DNA of 64,000 nt from Anaerofustis stercorihominis (GCF_024623185.1 NZ_JANJZK010000001.1:248001-312000); one strand, 5' to 3'. Shown: positions 33,513-43,763, numbered from the stretch's first letter. The notes: a model not told the origin generated them from the letters alone. A program made the numbers and translations.

Positions 33513-34811
33513 GTGGAGATTAAAAGTAAAAAAAGTAATGTGATATTTAATATTCTAATTATAATTACAATGCTTATTTTTGTAATAAGAAATACATTGT
33601 TATTAAAACTTGATAATACTTTTTTTATAGGTTTAAACTTAATAAGCTTCTTTTTGTGCATTATTGTCTTTATATATTATTATATCAAGACATATAATAA
33701 ATTGAATTTTAAAAAATTTATAAAAAATAATATCATTATTATTTTATATTTTATTTTTAGGATTATTACTTTATTTATAAAAGATTTCGATAATGCGACT
33801 CTCAGAAGTATAATTATAGAATTTTTCTTGTTGGTGATTTTATTTAGAGGACTTACTTTAAATGGAAATGATCCAAAGAAAATATTAAAACCATGTATTA
33901 TTATAATATCATTGGTATCGGCATTTTTTATTTTAAGAGTTGTTTATTATCTTTTTACAAGCAGTGGACTGGAAGAAGCCTTTTTAAAATCTTTGATATA
34001 CTCTGTTTCAGGTACGACCTTTAGCGTAAATCCCAATGACGGCGGAGTACTTGTGGCTTTTGTGATTGCATTTAGTTTATTATATATTGAAAAAAAAGAT
34101 TATAAATATTATATATGCCTTATAATATCAATCTTGTATCTATTTATATCGGGATGCAGAAGTGCAATAACCGGATTAATTGTTGTAATGTTATGTTATT
34201 TGATAACAAAGTTTTGTAAAAAAATAGGATTTAAAAAGCAAATGGGTGTTGTTTTATCGATATCGCTGGCTTATTTGATAATAATGTTTTCCGTTGTAGG
34301 TGTAAACAGCAAGGTTGCAGGATTTACTCCATTTGAAAACTTATGGAATACCTACAGTTCACAGAGGTATATGCTGGATAAGTATACTATTTTATCTTTA
34401 AAAGATGATTTTTTATTAGGCTTTGGGAGTTATGAGTATACCGGTGAGAAGAGGTATAATTATTTGATGGATAACATTCCCCAAATGGTAGATGTCAAAC
34501 TCGGAGCTGATGCAGGGTATGCAATCAAATATAAGACACTAAATGCGCATAACGGATTTCTTGATTTTATAGCAGGAAATGGTCTTATATGCTTGATTTT
34601 GTTTTTGTATTTCTTTGTAAGAAGAATTAAAAATTTAGATGATAAAGTGTGCAGAAAATATTTTTTACCTATTATATATATGATTGTGGTTTCTAATTTT
34701 GAAAACACTATTTTAAACATTATTCCATTCATGTTTTTCCTTATGATATTATTCATAGCATCTATGGAATATGAACAATTAAGAATCAATGAATCAAATG
34801 AAAATATTTAA
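33513..34811 (+). CDS. O-antigen polymerase/ligase-like membrane protein (Wzy family)
   Basis: The 432-residue integral membrane protein begins at GTG after AAGGAGA. It has about ten or more hydrophobic segments and a large extracellular loop (about residues 270-345) containing YSSQRYMLDKY and NAHNGFLDFIAGNG, a pattern found in O-antigen ligase/polymerase proteins. It likely joins repeat units or transfers glycans on lipid carriers outside the membrane. A second protein of this type occurs at 44921. A TATAAT at 33478-33483 could give it its own promoter. Confidence 0.75.
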   Translation: MEIKSKKSNVIFNILIIITMLIFVIRNTLLLKLDNTFFIGLNLISFFLCIIVFIYYYIKTYNKLNFKKFIKNNIIIILYFIFRIITLFIKDFDNATLRSIIIEFFLLVILFRGLTLNGNDPKKILKPCIIIISLVSAFFILRVVYYLFTSSGLEEAFLKSLIYSVSGTTFSVNPNDGGVLVAFVIAFSLLYIEKKDYKYYICLIISILYLFISGCRSAITGLIVVMLCYLITKFCKKIGFKKQMGVVLSISLAYLIIMFSVVGVNSKVAGFTPFENLWNTYSSQRYMLDKYTILSLKDDFLLGFGSYEYTGEKRYNYLMDNIPQMVDVKLGADAGYAIKYKTLNAHNGFLDFIAGNGLICLILFLYFFVRRIKNLDDKVCRKYFLPIIYMIVVSNFENTILNIIPFMFFLMILFIASMEYEQLRINESNENI

Positions 34812-34826
34812 ATTTGGGAGTTAAAA

Positions 34827-35978
34827 ATGGAAAACAACGAAAGAATTTTTTTAGCTTCACCACATATGAGTGATGAAGGATACGAACAAGAATACATAAA
34901 AGAAGCCTTCGATACTAACTGGATAGCACCTCTTGGGGCAAACGTAAATAATTTTGAAAAGGAAATATGTGAAGTAACCGGAGCAAAAGATGCTGCTGCG
35001 CTGGTTTCCGGTACTTCCGCCATTCACCTTGCTCTTAAACTGTTAAATATAAAAGAAAATGATATAGTATTTTGTCAAAGTCTGACTTTTTCAGCAAGTG
35101 CTAATCCTATCATATATGAAAACGCTACTCCTGTTTTTATAGACAGCGACAGAGATAATTGGAATATGAGTCCTAAAGCTTTGGAAGCGGCGTTTGAAAA
35201 ATACAAAGAAAAAGGAATTAAACCAAAAGCAGTAATTGTTGTACACTTATATGGTATTTGTGCAAAAATAGATGAGATAATTGAAATATGTAATAAATAT
35301 GATACTCCTATAGTCGAAGATGCAGCGGAGAGCCTAGGAAGTATATATAAAGGAAAAATGACGGGAACTTTTGGTGATTATGGTATTTTATCTTTTAACG
35401 GAAATAAGATAATTACTTCTTCTGGGGGCGGTATGCTTCTTGTAAATACACCTGACAGCAGTGAAAAAGCTGCAAGAGCAAGATTTTTATCTACTCAGGC
35501 AAGAGAAAATAAAAGATACTACTATCATAAAGAAGTCGGATATAACTACAGAATGAGCAATATCGTAGCGGGTATAGGCAGAGGTCAGCTAAAAGTTTTG
35601 GATAAAAGAGTGGAAAAGAAAAGAGAGATTTATTTCCATTATAAAGAAGCATTCAAAAATATTTCTGATATCGAGATGATGCCTATTAATGATGAGGAAA
35701 CTAGATGTAACTGTTGGTTAACCACAATATTAATAGATGAAAAATCAAAGGTAAAACCTTTGGATGTGATTTTGAAGCTTGAAGAAAACAATATTGAAGC
35801 AAGACATGTTTGGAACCCTATGCATAAGCAGCCATTTTTTGAAAAATACGATTATATCGATAACGGCGGTGTAGGGGAGTATATATTTAATAATGGAGTA
35901 TGTCTTCCTTCCGATACAAAAATGACAAAAGAAGATATGGAAAGGGTAAGTAATATTATAAAAACGCTTTGGGATTAA
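34827..35978 (+). CDS. pglE: DegT/DnrJ/EryC1-family aminotransferase, PglE-like
   Basis: The 383-residue PLP enzyme starts RIFLASPHMSDEGYEQEYI and has IVEDAAESLGSIYKG and the PLP lysine in FNGNKIITSSGGGM (about residue 191). The N-terminal FLASPHMSxxGxE..Y pattern is typical of PglE, which aminates the 4-keto-6-deoxy sugar made by PglF. Its neighbours PglC- and PglD-like complete the bacillosamine set. It has a GGGAG site, and its stop lies within three bases of the next start. Confidence 0.85.
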   Translation: MENNERIFLASPHMSDEGYEQEYIKEAFDTNWIAPLGANVNNFEKEICEVTGAKDAAALVSGTSAIHLALKLLNIKENDIVFCQSLTFSASANPIIYENATPVFIDSDRDNWNMSPKALEAAFEKYKEKGIKPKAVIVVHLYGICAKIDEIIEICNKYDTPIVEDAAESLGSIYKGKMTGTFGDYGILSFNGNKIITSSGGGMLLVNTPDSSEKAARARFLSTQARENKRYYYHKEVGYNYRMSNIVAGIGRGQLKVLDKRVEKKREIYFHYKEAFKNISDIEMMPINDEETRCNCWLTTILIDEKSKVKPLDVILKLEENNIEARHVWNPMHKQPFFEKYDYIDNGGVGEYIFNNGVCLPSDTKMTKEDMERVSNIIKTLWD

Positions 35979-35980
35979 TT

Positions 35981-36622
35981 ATGATTAGAAAACGTACTTT
36001 TTATGATAAATATATAAAACGGATCATAGATTTTATTTTATCACTATGCGGGATTATAGCGCTTAGTCCTGTTTTATTAATAGTATCGTTTTTGGTCAGA
36101 GTGAAACTAGGTTCACCAATTCTATTTAAACAGGAAAGACCGGGACTTAACGGAAAAATATTTATGATGTATAAGTTTAGGACAATGACTGATGAAAAGG
36201 ATGAGAACGGGGAACTTCTGGATGACGAGATAAGACTTACTAAGTTTGGTAAGATCCTCAGATCCACCAGTCTTGACGAGCTTCCCGAGATGTTTAATAT
36301 ATTAAAAGGAGATATGAGTATAATAGGTCCAAGACCTCTTTTAGTTAAATATTTGCCTTTATATAATGAAAGACAAGCTCATAGGCACGATGTAAAACCC
36401 GGACTTACCGGATATGCACAGGTAAACGGAAGGAATGCAATAAGCTGGGAAGAAAAGTTTGAGCTTGATATATTTTATGTAAATAATTCTTCATTGTTTA
36501 TGGATATATTCATATTTTTTAAAACAATAAAAAAAGTATTTGTTAAAGAAGGTATCGACAGCGGTACTTCAGTAACAATGGAAGAATTTCAAGGCTCCAG
36601 AGAAGCCGAAGAGGTTATTTAA
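35981..36622 (+). CDS. pglC: PglC-like undecaprenyl-phosphate sugar phosphotransferase
   Basis: The 213-residue protein has a re-entrant membrane helix near the N-terminus (about residues 12-38) and the polyprenyl-phosphate transferase motifs FKQERPGLNGKIFMMYKFRTM, STSLDELPE, GPRPLL and KPGLTGYAQVNGRN. Small enzymes of this type, such as Campylobacter PglC, transfer diacetylbacillosamine phosphate to undecaprenyl phosphate. The start at 35981 follows the aminotransferase stop immediately, and the stop overlaps the next gene by one base. Confidence 0.88.
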   Translation: MIRKRTFYDKYIKRIIDFILSLCGIIALSPVLLIVSFLVRVKLGSPILFKQERPGLNGKIFMMYKFRTMTDEKDENGELLDDEIRLTKFGKILRSTSLDELPEMFNILKGDMSIIGPRPLLVKYLPLYNERQAHRHDVKPGLTGYAQVNGRNAISWEEKFELDIFYVNNSSLFMDIFIFFKTIKKVFVKEGIDSGTSVTMEEFQGSREAEEVI

Positions 36623-37236
36623 TGAAAAAGATAGTTGTTATAGGCGGAGGCGGACATGCCAAAGTCGTTATTGATATAATAAAGAAAAACGGATATGAAC
36701 CGTCGGAAATTGAAGTTTTAGATGACAATTTAGAAGTCGGCAGTGATATTTTATCTTGTAAAGTAGCAGGCAAAGTCGAGGATGTTTTAAAATATAATAA
36801 AGATACTAAATTTATAATTGCCATAGGTATTAATCAAGTAAGAGAAAAGATCTCTAAGGAATATGATCTTGATTATTCTACCTTTATTCATCCATCTGCC
36901 GTAATAGGTGAAGATGTAATAGTAGGTAAAGGCAGTGTGATAATGGGCGGCAGTGTAATTAACAGCGGAAGTATAATAGGAAATCATACTATAATCAATA
37001 CTTCCGTCAGCGTAGATCACGACAGTAATATTGATGATTTTGTTCATTTATCTCCCGGAGTTCATATGGGGGGCAGTGTAAGCATTGGAAAAGGGACTTG
37101 GCTTGGAGTTGGGACTTCAGTTAAAAATAATGTAATTATAGGCGAAGATATCATAATTGGTGTTGGAAGTGTGGTTGTAAAAGATATAAACGAAAAAGGA
37201 ACTTATGTCGGAAATCCTTTAATAAAAATCAAGTAA
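36622..37236 (+). CDS. pglD: PglD-like sugar N-acetyltransferase
   Basis: The 204-residue protein has a Rossmann-like N-terminal part (VIGGGGHAKVVIDII) and a left-handed beta-helix of hexapeptide repeats (about residues 95-190), with VSVDHDSNIDDFVHLSPG holding the catalytic histidine. PglD acetylates the 4-amino group to give UDP-diacetylbacillosamine. Gene order PglE-PglC-PglD supports the assignment. Confidence 0.88.
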   Translation: MKKIVVIGGGGHAKVVIDIIKKNGYEPSEIEVLDDNLEVGSDILSCKVAGKVEDVLKYNKDTKFIIAIGINQVREKISKEYDLDYSTFIHPSAVIGEDVIVGKGSVIMGGSVINSGSIIGNHTIINTSVSVDHDSNIDDFVHLSPGVHMGGSVSIGKGTWLGVGTSVKNNVIIGEDIIIGVGSVVVKDINEKGTYVGNPLIKIK

Positions 37237-37251
37237 TTAATGGGGTAATAT

Positions 37252-38508
37252 ATGAAAGTATGGATTTTAAATCATTATGCAACTAATATGTATTTTGATG
37301 AACTGGGAAGACATCAGAGTTTTGCGAAATATTTACTTAGAAAAGGGCATGAAGTAAAGATTTTTTGTGCTAGTACCGTTCATAACAGTGATGAAATTGT
37401 GGATTTAAATAATGATTTATATATAGAAAAAAAAGGAAAAGATGATGTTCCTTATATTTTTGTACAAACGTCTCCTTATATGGGAAATGGAGTATCAAGG
37501 ATAAAGAATATGCTTTCATATTATAAAAATGTTAAAAAAGCGGTAAATGAATATATGAAAGTTGAAGGTAAGCCTGATATAATATATGCTTCTTCCGTCC
37601 ATCCTTTGGCTCTCGTTGCGGGGATTAAAATCAAAAAGAAATTTAATATACCTTGTATAAGTGAAGTTAGGGATTTGTGGCCCGAAAGTCTTATAGAGTA
37701 TGGTATAATAAAAAGAAAGAGTTTGATTGCAAAAATCTTATATAAGGGAGAGAAGTGGATTTATAAAAAGTCTGACGCAGTTCTTTTTACTATTCCCGGG
37801 GGAGAAAAATATATAAAAGACAGAAATTGGACAAGTGTCCTTCCTCAAAAAAAAGTTTTTTATATCAATAACGGGGTAGACCTTGAGGAATTTGAAGAGA
37901 ATAAGAATAAATATACTTTTGAAGATGAAGATCTAAATAATGATAAGTTATTTAAAATAGTATATGCCGGTTCCATAAGAGATGTAAATAATGTAGATGA
38001 AATCCTTGATATGGCAAAAATTTATAAATATAAACATTTAGATGATGTCAAGTTTATTATTTACGGAGACGGTCCCAGAAAAGAACCTTTGGAAGAAGAA
38101 GCAAAAAGGTTGTCTTTGGATAATGTAGTATTTAAAGGAAGAGTAGAAAAGAAGTATATTCCTTTTATATTATCAAAGAGCGATTTAAATTTGATTAGTG
38201 GGATATCCGGAAATATAGGAGCATACGGAGTTAGCTGGAATAAACTTTTTGAATATATGGCAAGCGGTAAACCGATATGTGCTAATTATAATCTTGGAGA
38301 ATTTAATTTAATAGAAGATAATAATGTCGGTATTTGTAAGAAGTACGATGATCTTAATGAATACTGTGATGATATAGAAAATAAAATAATATCGGATAAA
38401 GATAAGTATTCTAAATTATGTGACAATGCACTTAATGCAAGTATAGAATTTAGCTTTGACGAACTTACTGATAAGTTGATTGATATAATAGATTATTTAA
38501 TTAAGTAA
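37252..38508 (+). CDS. WbuB-like GT4 glycosyltransferase
   Basis: The 418-residue GT-B protein has MKVWILNHYATNMYFDELGRH at its start, IPCISEVRDLWPESLIEYG near residue 140, a KIVYAGSIRDVNNVDEIL donor-domain segment, and IPFILSKSDLNLI and a KLFEYMASGKPI segment. These are typical of WbuB-like transferases in polysaccharide loci. The acceptor and donor sugars are not deduced. It follows pglD by 15 bases. Confidence 0.8.
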   Translation: MKVWILNHYATNMYFDELGRHQSFAKYLLRKGHEVKIFCASTVHNSDEIVDLNNDLYIEKKGKDDVPYIFVQTSPYMGNGVSRIKNMLSYYKNVKKAVNEYMKVEGKPDIIYASSVHPLALVAGIKIKKKFNIPCISEVRDLWPESLIEYGIIKRKSLIAKILYKGEKWIYKKSDAVLFTIPGGEKYIKDRNWTSVLPQKKVFYINNGVDLEEFEENKNKYTFEDEDLNNDKLFKIVYAGSIRDVNNVDEILDMAKIYKYKHLDDVKFIIYGDGPRKEPLEEEAKRLSLDNVVFKGRVEKKYIPFILSKSDLNLISGISGNIGAYGVSWNKLFEYMASGKPICANYNLGEFNLIEDNNVGICKKYDDLNEYCDDIENKIISDKDKYSKLCDNALNASIEFSFDELTDKLIDIIDYLIK

Positions 38509-38523
38509 GATAGGGTGAAAAAT

Positions 38524-39837
38524 ATGAAAAACGAACTTTTAAAAAAAATAAAAAATAAAGAAATAATTGTTGGAGTGGTCGGACTTGGTTATGTTGGTCT
38601 GCCCCTTGCCGTCGAAAAAGCGAAAGCCGGATATAAAACTATAGGTTTTGATGTTCAGCCACAGAAAGTCGATATGGTAAACAGCGGTGAAAATTATATC
38701 GGAGATGTGGTCGACAGTGATTTAAAGAAGCTTACCGAAAGTAAAATGTTATCGGCTACGACTGATTTTAGTTTTGTAAAAGATGTTGATTTTATTGCCA
38801 TATGTGTTCCGACTCCTTTAGATAAACACCAGCAGCCGGATATATCTTATGTTAAAAGCTCTACCATAGAAATATCCAAGTATTTAACAAAAGGTACTAT
38901 GGTAGTATTGGAATCAACTACTTATCCGGGAACAACCGAAGAGCTTATCAAACCTATTTTGGAAGAGGGCTCGGGACTTAAATGCGGTGAGGATTTTTAT
39001 CTTGGATTTTCTCCGGAAAGAGTCGATCCGGGTAACCTTATTTATAAAACCAAAAATACTCCTAAAGTAGTAGGTGCTATAGGAAAAGACGCAACAGAAG
39101 TGATCTCGGCTATGTACAGTTCGGTTTTGGAAAGTGATATCCATACTGTTTCATCTCCTGCAGTTGCGGAAATGGAAAAGATACTGGAAAATACTTATAG
39201 AAATATAAATATAGGTCTTGTAAATGAGCTTGCAATGCTTTGTCACGAAATGGGAATAAGTCTTTGGGAAGTTGTTGATGCTGCAAAGACCAAACCTTAT
39301 GGTTTCCAAGCTTTTTATCCCGGTCCCGGACTTGGAGGACACTGTATTCCTCTAGATCCATATTATCTTTCATGGAAAGCAAGGGAATATGGTTTTCATA
39401 CTTCCATGATCGAGAGTTCTATGATGATTAATGATAAAATGCCGGAGTATTGTGTTGAAAGAGCAATGAAGATACTTAACAGGCACGGTAAGGCTTTAAG
39501 TACATCAAAAGTACTTGTTTTGGGAGTTGCCTATAAGCAGGATATAGACGATTACAGAGAATCTCCGGCACTCAGTGTTATAGATATATTGGGTGAAAAT
39601 GGAGCGGATGTAGATTTTTACGATCCTTTTATCAGTGAATATAAACATGAAGGAAAGAGTAAAAAAGGTATAAATAAAATAGACGATAAAATAATATCTT
39701 CTTATGATTTGGTTATGATAACTACAGCTCACAGTAATGTGGATTATGAAATGGTAAGTAACAATGCCAAAGCAATATTTGATACAAAGAATGTAATGAA
39801 AGATATTAAAAATAGAGATAATTTAGAAGTTTTATAA
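38524..39837 (+). CDS. wbpA: Nucleotide-sugar dehydrogenase (WbpA-like, UDP-GlcNAc 6-dehydrogenase)
   Basis: The protein of about 437 residues starts at ATG 38524 (an upstream in-frame GTG at 38515 is less likely). It has the NAD motif GVVGLGYVGLPLAVEKAKAG, CVPTPLDKHQQPD, ESTTYPGTTEE and the catalytic cysteine in GPGLGGHCIPLDP. This type oxidises C6 of UDP-GlcNAc to the uronic acid. Together with the Gfo/Idh, acetyltransferase and aminotransferase genes it fits the WbpA step. Confidence 0.85.
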   Translation: MKNELLKKIKNKEIIVGVVGLGYVGLPLAVEKAKAGYKTIGFDVQPQKVDMVNSGENYIGDVVDSDLKKLTESKMLSATTDFSFVKDVDFIAICVPTPLDKHQQPDISYVKSSTIEISKYLTKGTMVVLESTTYPGTTEELIKPILEEGSGLKCGEDFYLGFSPERVDPGNLIYKTKNTPKVVGAIGKDATEVISAMYSSVLESDIHTVSSPAVAEMEKILENTYRNINIGLVNELAMLCHEMGISLWEVVDAAKTKPYGFQAFYPGPGLGGHCIPLDPYYLSWKAREYGFHTSMIESSMMINDKMPEYCVERAMKILNRHGKALSTSKVLVLGVAYKQDIDDYRESPALSVIDILGENGADVDFYDPFISEYKHEGKSKKGINKIDDKIISSYDLVMITTAHSNVDYEMVSNNAKAIFDTKNVMKDIKNRDNLEVL

Positions 39838-39856
39838 TATATTTAGGAGAAAAGAT

Positions 39857-40930
39857 ATGAAATATGCGTTAATAGGCTGCGGTAGGATTTCTACCAATCA
39901 TATCAAAGCTGCTGTTAATAATGAATTGGAAATAGCGGCTGTATGTGATATTTTAGATGAAAGAATGGAAGAAGTCCTTTCAAAGCATGGTTTACAAGAG
40001 GACGAAAATATAAAGAGATATAACGATTATAAAGTAATGGTTGAAGAAATCAAACCTGAGCTTGTGAGTATTGCTACTGAAAGCGGTTCACATGCCGAGA
40101 TAGCGTTGTATTTAATAGATAAAGGAATAAATGTAATAATTGAAAAGCCTATGGCGATGAGTATCAAAGACGCTGATGAGATAATCAGGCGTTCAAATGA
40201 AAAGAATGTAAAAGTATCAGCATGCCATCAAAACAGGTTTAATATCGCCGTTCAGGAGATGAGAAATGCTCTTGAACGCGGAAGGTTCGGAAAATTATCT
40301 CACGGTTCTATTCATGTGAGATGGAACAGAAACAAAACTTATTATGAACAAGCACCTTGGAGAGGGACTTGGGCTGAAGACGGCGGCGCATTAATGAACC
40401 AGTGTATTCACGGTATAGATTTACTCAGATGGATGATGGGGGATGAAATCGAAGACGTTTACGGTGTAACAAAACAGCAGTTTCATGACTATCTAGAAGC
40501 CGAAGACATAGGTATGGCAGTGGTGAAATTTAAAAATGGTGCCGTTGGGACTATAGAAGGGACTACAAACGTATATCCTAAAAATCTTGAAGAAACTCTT
40601 TATTTGTTTGGGGAAAACGGTACGGTAAAACTCGGAGGAAAATCTACAAACAATATAGATGTTTGGGATTTTAAAGATGAAACCGAAGAAGACAATAAAA
40701 ATAAAGGTTTGGAAGAAGCTACAAGCAATGTATACGGAAACGGACATACTTCTTTATTCAAAGATGTAATGAATGCAATTTATGAAGACAGAAAACCGTA
40801 TGTAGACGCCGTGGCGGGAAGAAATGCATTGGAACTTGTATTAAGCGTTTATAAATCACAAAAAGAAGGAAAAGCAGTTAAACTTCCTTTGAAAGATTTT
40901 TCAAGTATAGATATGAAAGGCGAATTTTAA
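39857..40930 (+). CDS. wbpB: Gfo/Idh/MocA-family oxidoreductase, WbpB/WlbA-like
   Basis: The 357-residue protein starts with YALIGCGRISTNHI, the NAD-binding Rossmann motif, and carries IIEKPMAMSIKDADEI (the conserved EKP), HQNRFN and a C-terminal domain with GGALMNQCIHGIDLLRWMMG containing the catalytic His-Asp pattern. WlbA-type enzymes oxidise C3 of UDP-GlcNAcA, which suits the neighbouring genes. The start has an AGGAG site. Confidence 0.82.
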   Translation: MKYALIGCGRISTNHIKAAVNNELEIAAVCDILDERMEEVLSKHGLQEDENIKRYNDYKVMVEEIKPELVSIATESGSHAEIALYLIDKGINVIIEKPMAMSIKDADEIIRRSNEKNVKVSACHQNRFNIAVQEMRNALERGRFGKLSHGSIHVRWNRNKTYYEQAPWRGTWAEDGGALMNQCIHGIDLLRWMMGDEIEDVYGVTKQQFHDYLEAEDIGMAVVKFKNGAVGTIEGTTNVYPKNLEETLYLFGENGTVKLGGKSTNNIDVWDFKDETEEDNKNKGLEEATSNVYGNGHTSLFKDVMNAIYEDRKPYVDAVAGRNALELVLSVYKSQKEGKAVKLPLKDFSSIDMKGEF

Positions 40931-41491
40931 ATGAGCGATTATTTTGTTCATGAATCAAGCTATGTAGATGAAGATGTCATAATTGGTAAAAATACCAAGG
41001 TATGGCATTTTTGCCATATACAAAAAGGTGCGAGGATAGGCGAAAATTGTTCTTTCGGACAGAATGTCAATGTATCAAATAATGTGATTATAGGTAACGG
41101 ATGTAAGGTTCAAAATAATGTATCCATTTATGAAGGAGTGGAACTTAAAGATTATGTTTTCTGCGGTCCCTCAATGGTATTTACCAATGATTTGACCCCG
41201 AGAGCTAAATATCCGAAGGGTCCTTTGGGGTATAAAAAAACGATTTTGGAAACAGGTGCTACGGTAGGCGCAAATGCAACAATAGTTTGCGGTCATAACC
41301 TAGGTAAATGGTGTATGATTGCTTCCGGGGCTGTAGTTACGAAAGATGTTCCCGATCATGCTTTATTTGCGGGCGTTCCCGCTAAGCAAATAGGCTGGGT
41401 GTGCGAGTGCGGAAATATACTCGATGAAAATTTAGAATGTTCTTGTAAAAGAAAATACAAAAAAGGAAGCAATGGACTTATAAAAAGGTAG
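40931..41491 (+). CDS. wbpD: WbpD-like hexapeptide N-acetyltransferase
   Basis: The 186-residue protein is built of left-handed beta-helix repeats (about residues 12-140) such as IGENCSFGQNVNVSNNVIIG, with GVPAKQIGWVCECG at the end. This length and the C-terminal C-x-C segment (CECGNILDENLECSC) resemble WbpD, which acetylates the 3-amino group of UDP-2-acetamido-3-amino-glucuronate. It starts directly after the oxidoreductase stop, so the genes are tightly coupled. Confidence 0.82.
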   Translation: MSDYFVHESSYVDEDVIIGKNTKVWHFCHIQKGARIGENCSFGQNVNVSNNVIIGNGCKVQNNVSIYEGVELKDYVFCGPSMVFTNDLTPRAKYPKGPLGYKKTILETGATVGANATIVCGHNLGKWCMIASGAVVTKDVPDHALFAGVPAKQIGWVCECGNILDENLECSCKRKYKKGSNGLIKR

Positions 41492-41499
41492 GAATAATA

Positions 41500-42618
41500 A
41501 TGATTAAAGTTTGCCATATGACAAGTGCACATAAACCGACCGATGTAAGGATATTCGAAAAAGAATGTGTTTCGTTGGCTAAAAAAAATGAATATGAAGT
41601 ATATTTGGTCGCAAAAGGTGACAGTTACGAAAGTAAGAATGTTCATATCGTGGGAATAGGAACGAGTAACAGAGGCAGGATATCTAGGATGTTATTCACT
41701 GCTAAAGATATCTACAAAAAGGCTCTTGAGGTAAATGCGGATATTTATCATTTTCATGACCCTGAACTTCTTCCTTATGGTCTTAAGCTTAAGAAAAAAG
41801 GAAAGAAAGTGATTTTTGACAGTCATGAGAATTACAGTGAGCAGATAAAAGAAAAATATTATATCCCTAAAATGTTAAGAGGATTTATTTCAAAAGTATT
41901 TAAAAGCTATGAAAGTAAAGTTAGCAAAAAAATAGACGGAGTGATTTTTCCATGTCCCATGTTTGGTAAACATCCTTTTGAGGGAAGAAGTAAAAGATGT
42001 GTATATATAAATAATACTCCTATATTGGAAGAGCTTTATGATAAATATGAAGAAGTTAAAAAGGATTATTCCAAACCTGTTGTTTGTTATGCCGGAGGGC
42101 TTAATTATAACAGAGGTATAACTCATTTGATAAAAGCAAGCTATAATGCAGGAGCAAAGCTTATTCTCGGGGGAAATTTTGTGCCTGCTTCTTACGGAGA
42201 AGAACTTAAAGAGACTAAAGAATATAAATGTGTAGATTTCAGAGGATATCTAAACAGAGATGATATCTTAAATATGTATAAGGAGTCAACCATAGGTGCA
42301 AACGTACTTTTAAATGTAGGTCAGTATGCGGTACTTTCAAATTTATCGACAAAAATATATGAATTTATGTCCATGGGACTTCCCATTATAAGTAACGATT
42401 ATCCTTATGCCAGAGAAGTCATTGAAAAATATAATTTCGGTATCGTTGTAAATTCCGATAACGTTGATGAAATTGCAAATGCAATAAAATACTTAAGTGA
42501 CAATCCAAAGGCAGCCAAGGAAATGGGCGAAAATGGAAGAAGAACGATAAAAGAGCATTTTAACTGGAGTATAGACGAAAAAGTATTATATGATTTATAT
42601 GAAGATATATTGAAGTGA
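41500..42618 (+). CDS. GT4 glycosyltransferase
   Basis: The 372-residue protein starts KVCHMTSAHKPTDVRIFEKEC, has YHFHDPELLPYG, VIFDSHENYSEQIKE, VCYAGGLNYNRGI and a C-terminal KIYEFMSMGLPII segment, all of GT-B type. The pattern resembles glycosyltransferases next to WbpA/B/D/E-type genes. The specificity is not known. It ends 9 bases before the next gene's start. Confidence 0.82.
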   Translation: MIKVCHMTSAHKPTDVRIFEKECVSLAKKNEYEVYLVAKGDSYESKNVHIVGIGTSNRGRISRMLFTAKDIYKKALEVNADIYHFHDPELLPYGLKLKKKGKKVIFDSHENYSEQIKEKYYIPKMLRGFISKVFKSYESKVSKKIDGVIFPCPMFGKHPFEGRSKRCVYINNTPILEELYDKYEEVKKDYSKPVVCYAGGLNYNRGITHLIKASYNAGAKLILGGNFVPASYGEELKETKEYKCVDFRGYLNRDDILNMYKESTIGANVLLNVGQYAVLSNLSTKIYEFMSMGLPIISNDYPYAREVIEKYNFGIVVNSDNVDEIANAIKYLSDNPKAAKEMGENGRRTIKEHFNWSIDEKVLYDLYEDILK

Positions 42619-42626
42619 GGATAGTT

Positions 42627-43763
42627 ATGGAGTTCAGAGATTTAAAAACACAATATAAAGTACTTAAAGATGATATTGACAAAGCGGTAGTTGAAGTTAT
42701 GACTAATTGTAACTTTATAAGCGGTAAGCAGGTAGAGAAATTGGAAAAAGAACTTGCAGAATATGTGGGAGTAAAGCACTGCGTAACTTGTGCTAACGGT
42801 ACGGACGCTTTATCTCTTGCTTTAATGGCTTGGAATATAAAAGAGGGGGATGCTGTTTTTGTTCCCGATTTTACATTCTTTGCTTCGGGAGAAGTTGTAT
42901 CTCATATAGGTGCTACACCGATATTTGTTGATGTGGATAAGGACACTTTTAATATTTCTGCAAATAGTCTTGAAAATGCTATTTTGAAAGTAAAAAAAGA
43001 CGGCAAATTAAATCCAAAAGTTATAGTAGCAGTGGATTTATTCGGACTTCCCGCTGATTATACAGAATTAAAAAAGATAGCTGACAAATATGGACTTTTT
43101 ATACTTGAGGACGCTGCACAGGGATTTGGAGGAGAAATAGAAGGTAAAAAGGCTTGCAGTTTCGGTGATATAAGTACGACTTCATTTTTTCCCGCAAAGC
43201 CTCTCGGTTGTTACGGCGACGGCGGTGCTGTTTTTACTGATGACGATAACATATGTGAGCTTCTGAAGTCTTACAGAGTACACGGAAAAGGGTCTATGAA
43301 ATATGATAATGTAAGAATTGGTGTCAATTCAAGACTAGATACGATTCAGTCTGCAATATTATCTATTAAATTGAAAGCCTTTAGAGAATATGAGCTAAAA
43401 GATATAAATAAGGTAGCTGATAAGTATAGTGAAAAACTTGAGGGAGTAGTGAAAACTCCATATATACCTAAAGGGTTTTACTCCAGTTTTGCTCAGTATA
43501 CTATCACTTTGGATAATAAAAAAGTCAGAGACGATTTACAAAAATATTTAGCTGATAATGACATACCTACAATGATCTATTATCCAAAACCGATGCATGA
43601 ACAAAAAGCATTTGATTATCTTGAATATAAGGGAGAAGGTTTTAAAAATACGATTTCTCTTTGTGATAATGTGCTTTCCTTACCTATGCATCCTTATTTG
43701 AAGGATGAAGAGATTTCAAAAGTAGCTGATACAATAAAAGAGTTTTTTAACGGAAATAAATAA
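42627..43763 (+). CDS. wbpE: DegT/DnrJ/EryC1-family aminotransferase, WbpE-like
   Basis: The 378-residue PLP enzyme starts at ATG 42627 with a GTGAGGA site. It shows MEFRDLKTQYKVLKDDID, FISGKQVEKLEKELAEYVG, EDAAQGFGGEIEGK and the PLP lysine in FFPAKPLGCYGDGGAV (about residue 185). This matches WbpE, which aminates C3 of the 3-keto uronate. With the WbpA, B and D homologs it completes UDP-2,3-diacetamido-glucuronic acid synthesis. Confidence 0.85.
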   Translation: MEFRDLKTQYKVLKDDIDKAVVEVMTNCNFISGKQVEKLEKELAEYVGVKHCVTCANGTDALSLALMAWNIKEGDAVFVPDFTFFASGEVVSHIGATPIFVDVDKDTFNISANSLENAILKVKKDGKLNPKVIVAVDLFGLPADYTELKKIADKYGLFILEDAAQGFGGEIEGKKACSFGDISTTSFFPAKPLGCYGDGGAVFTDDDNICELLKSYRVHGKGSMKYDNVRIGVNSRLDTIQSAILSIKLKAFREYELKDINKVADKYSEKLEGVVKTPYIPKGFYSSFAQYTITLDNKKVRDDLQKYLADNDIPTMIYYPKPMHEQKAFDYLEYKGEGFKNTISLCDNVLSLPMHPYLKDEEISKVADTIKEFFNGNK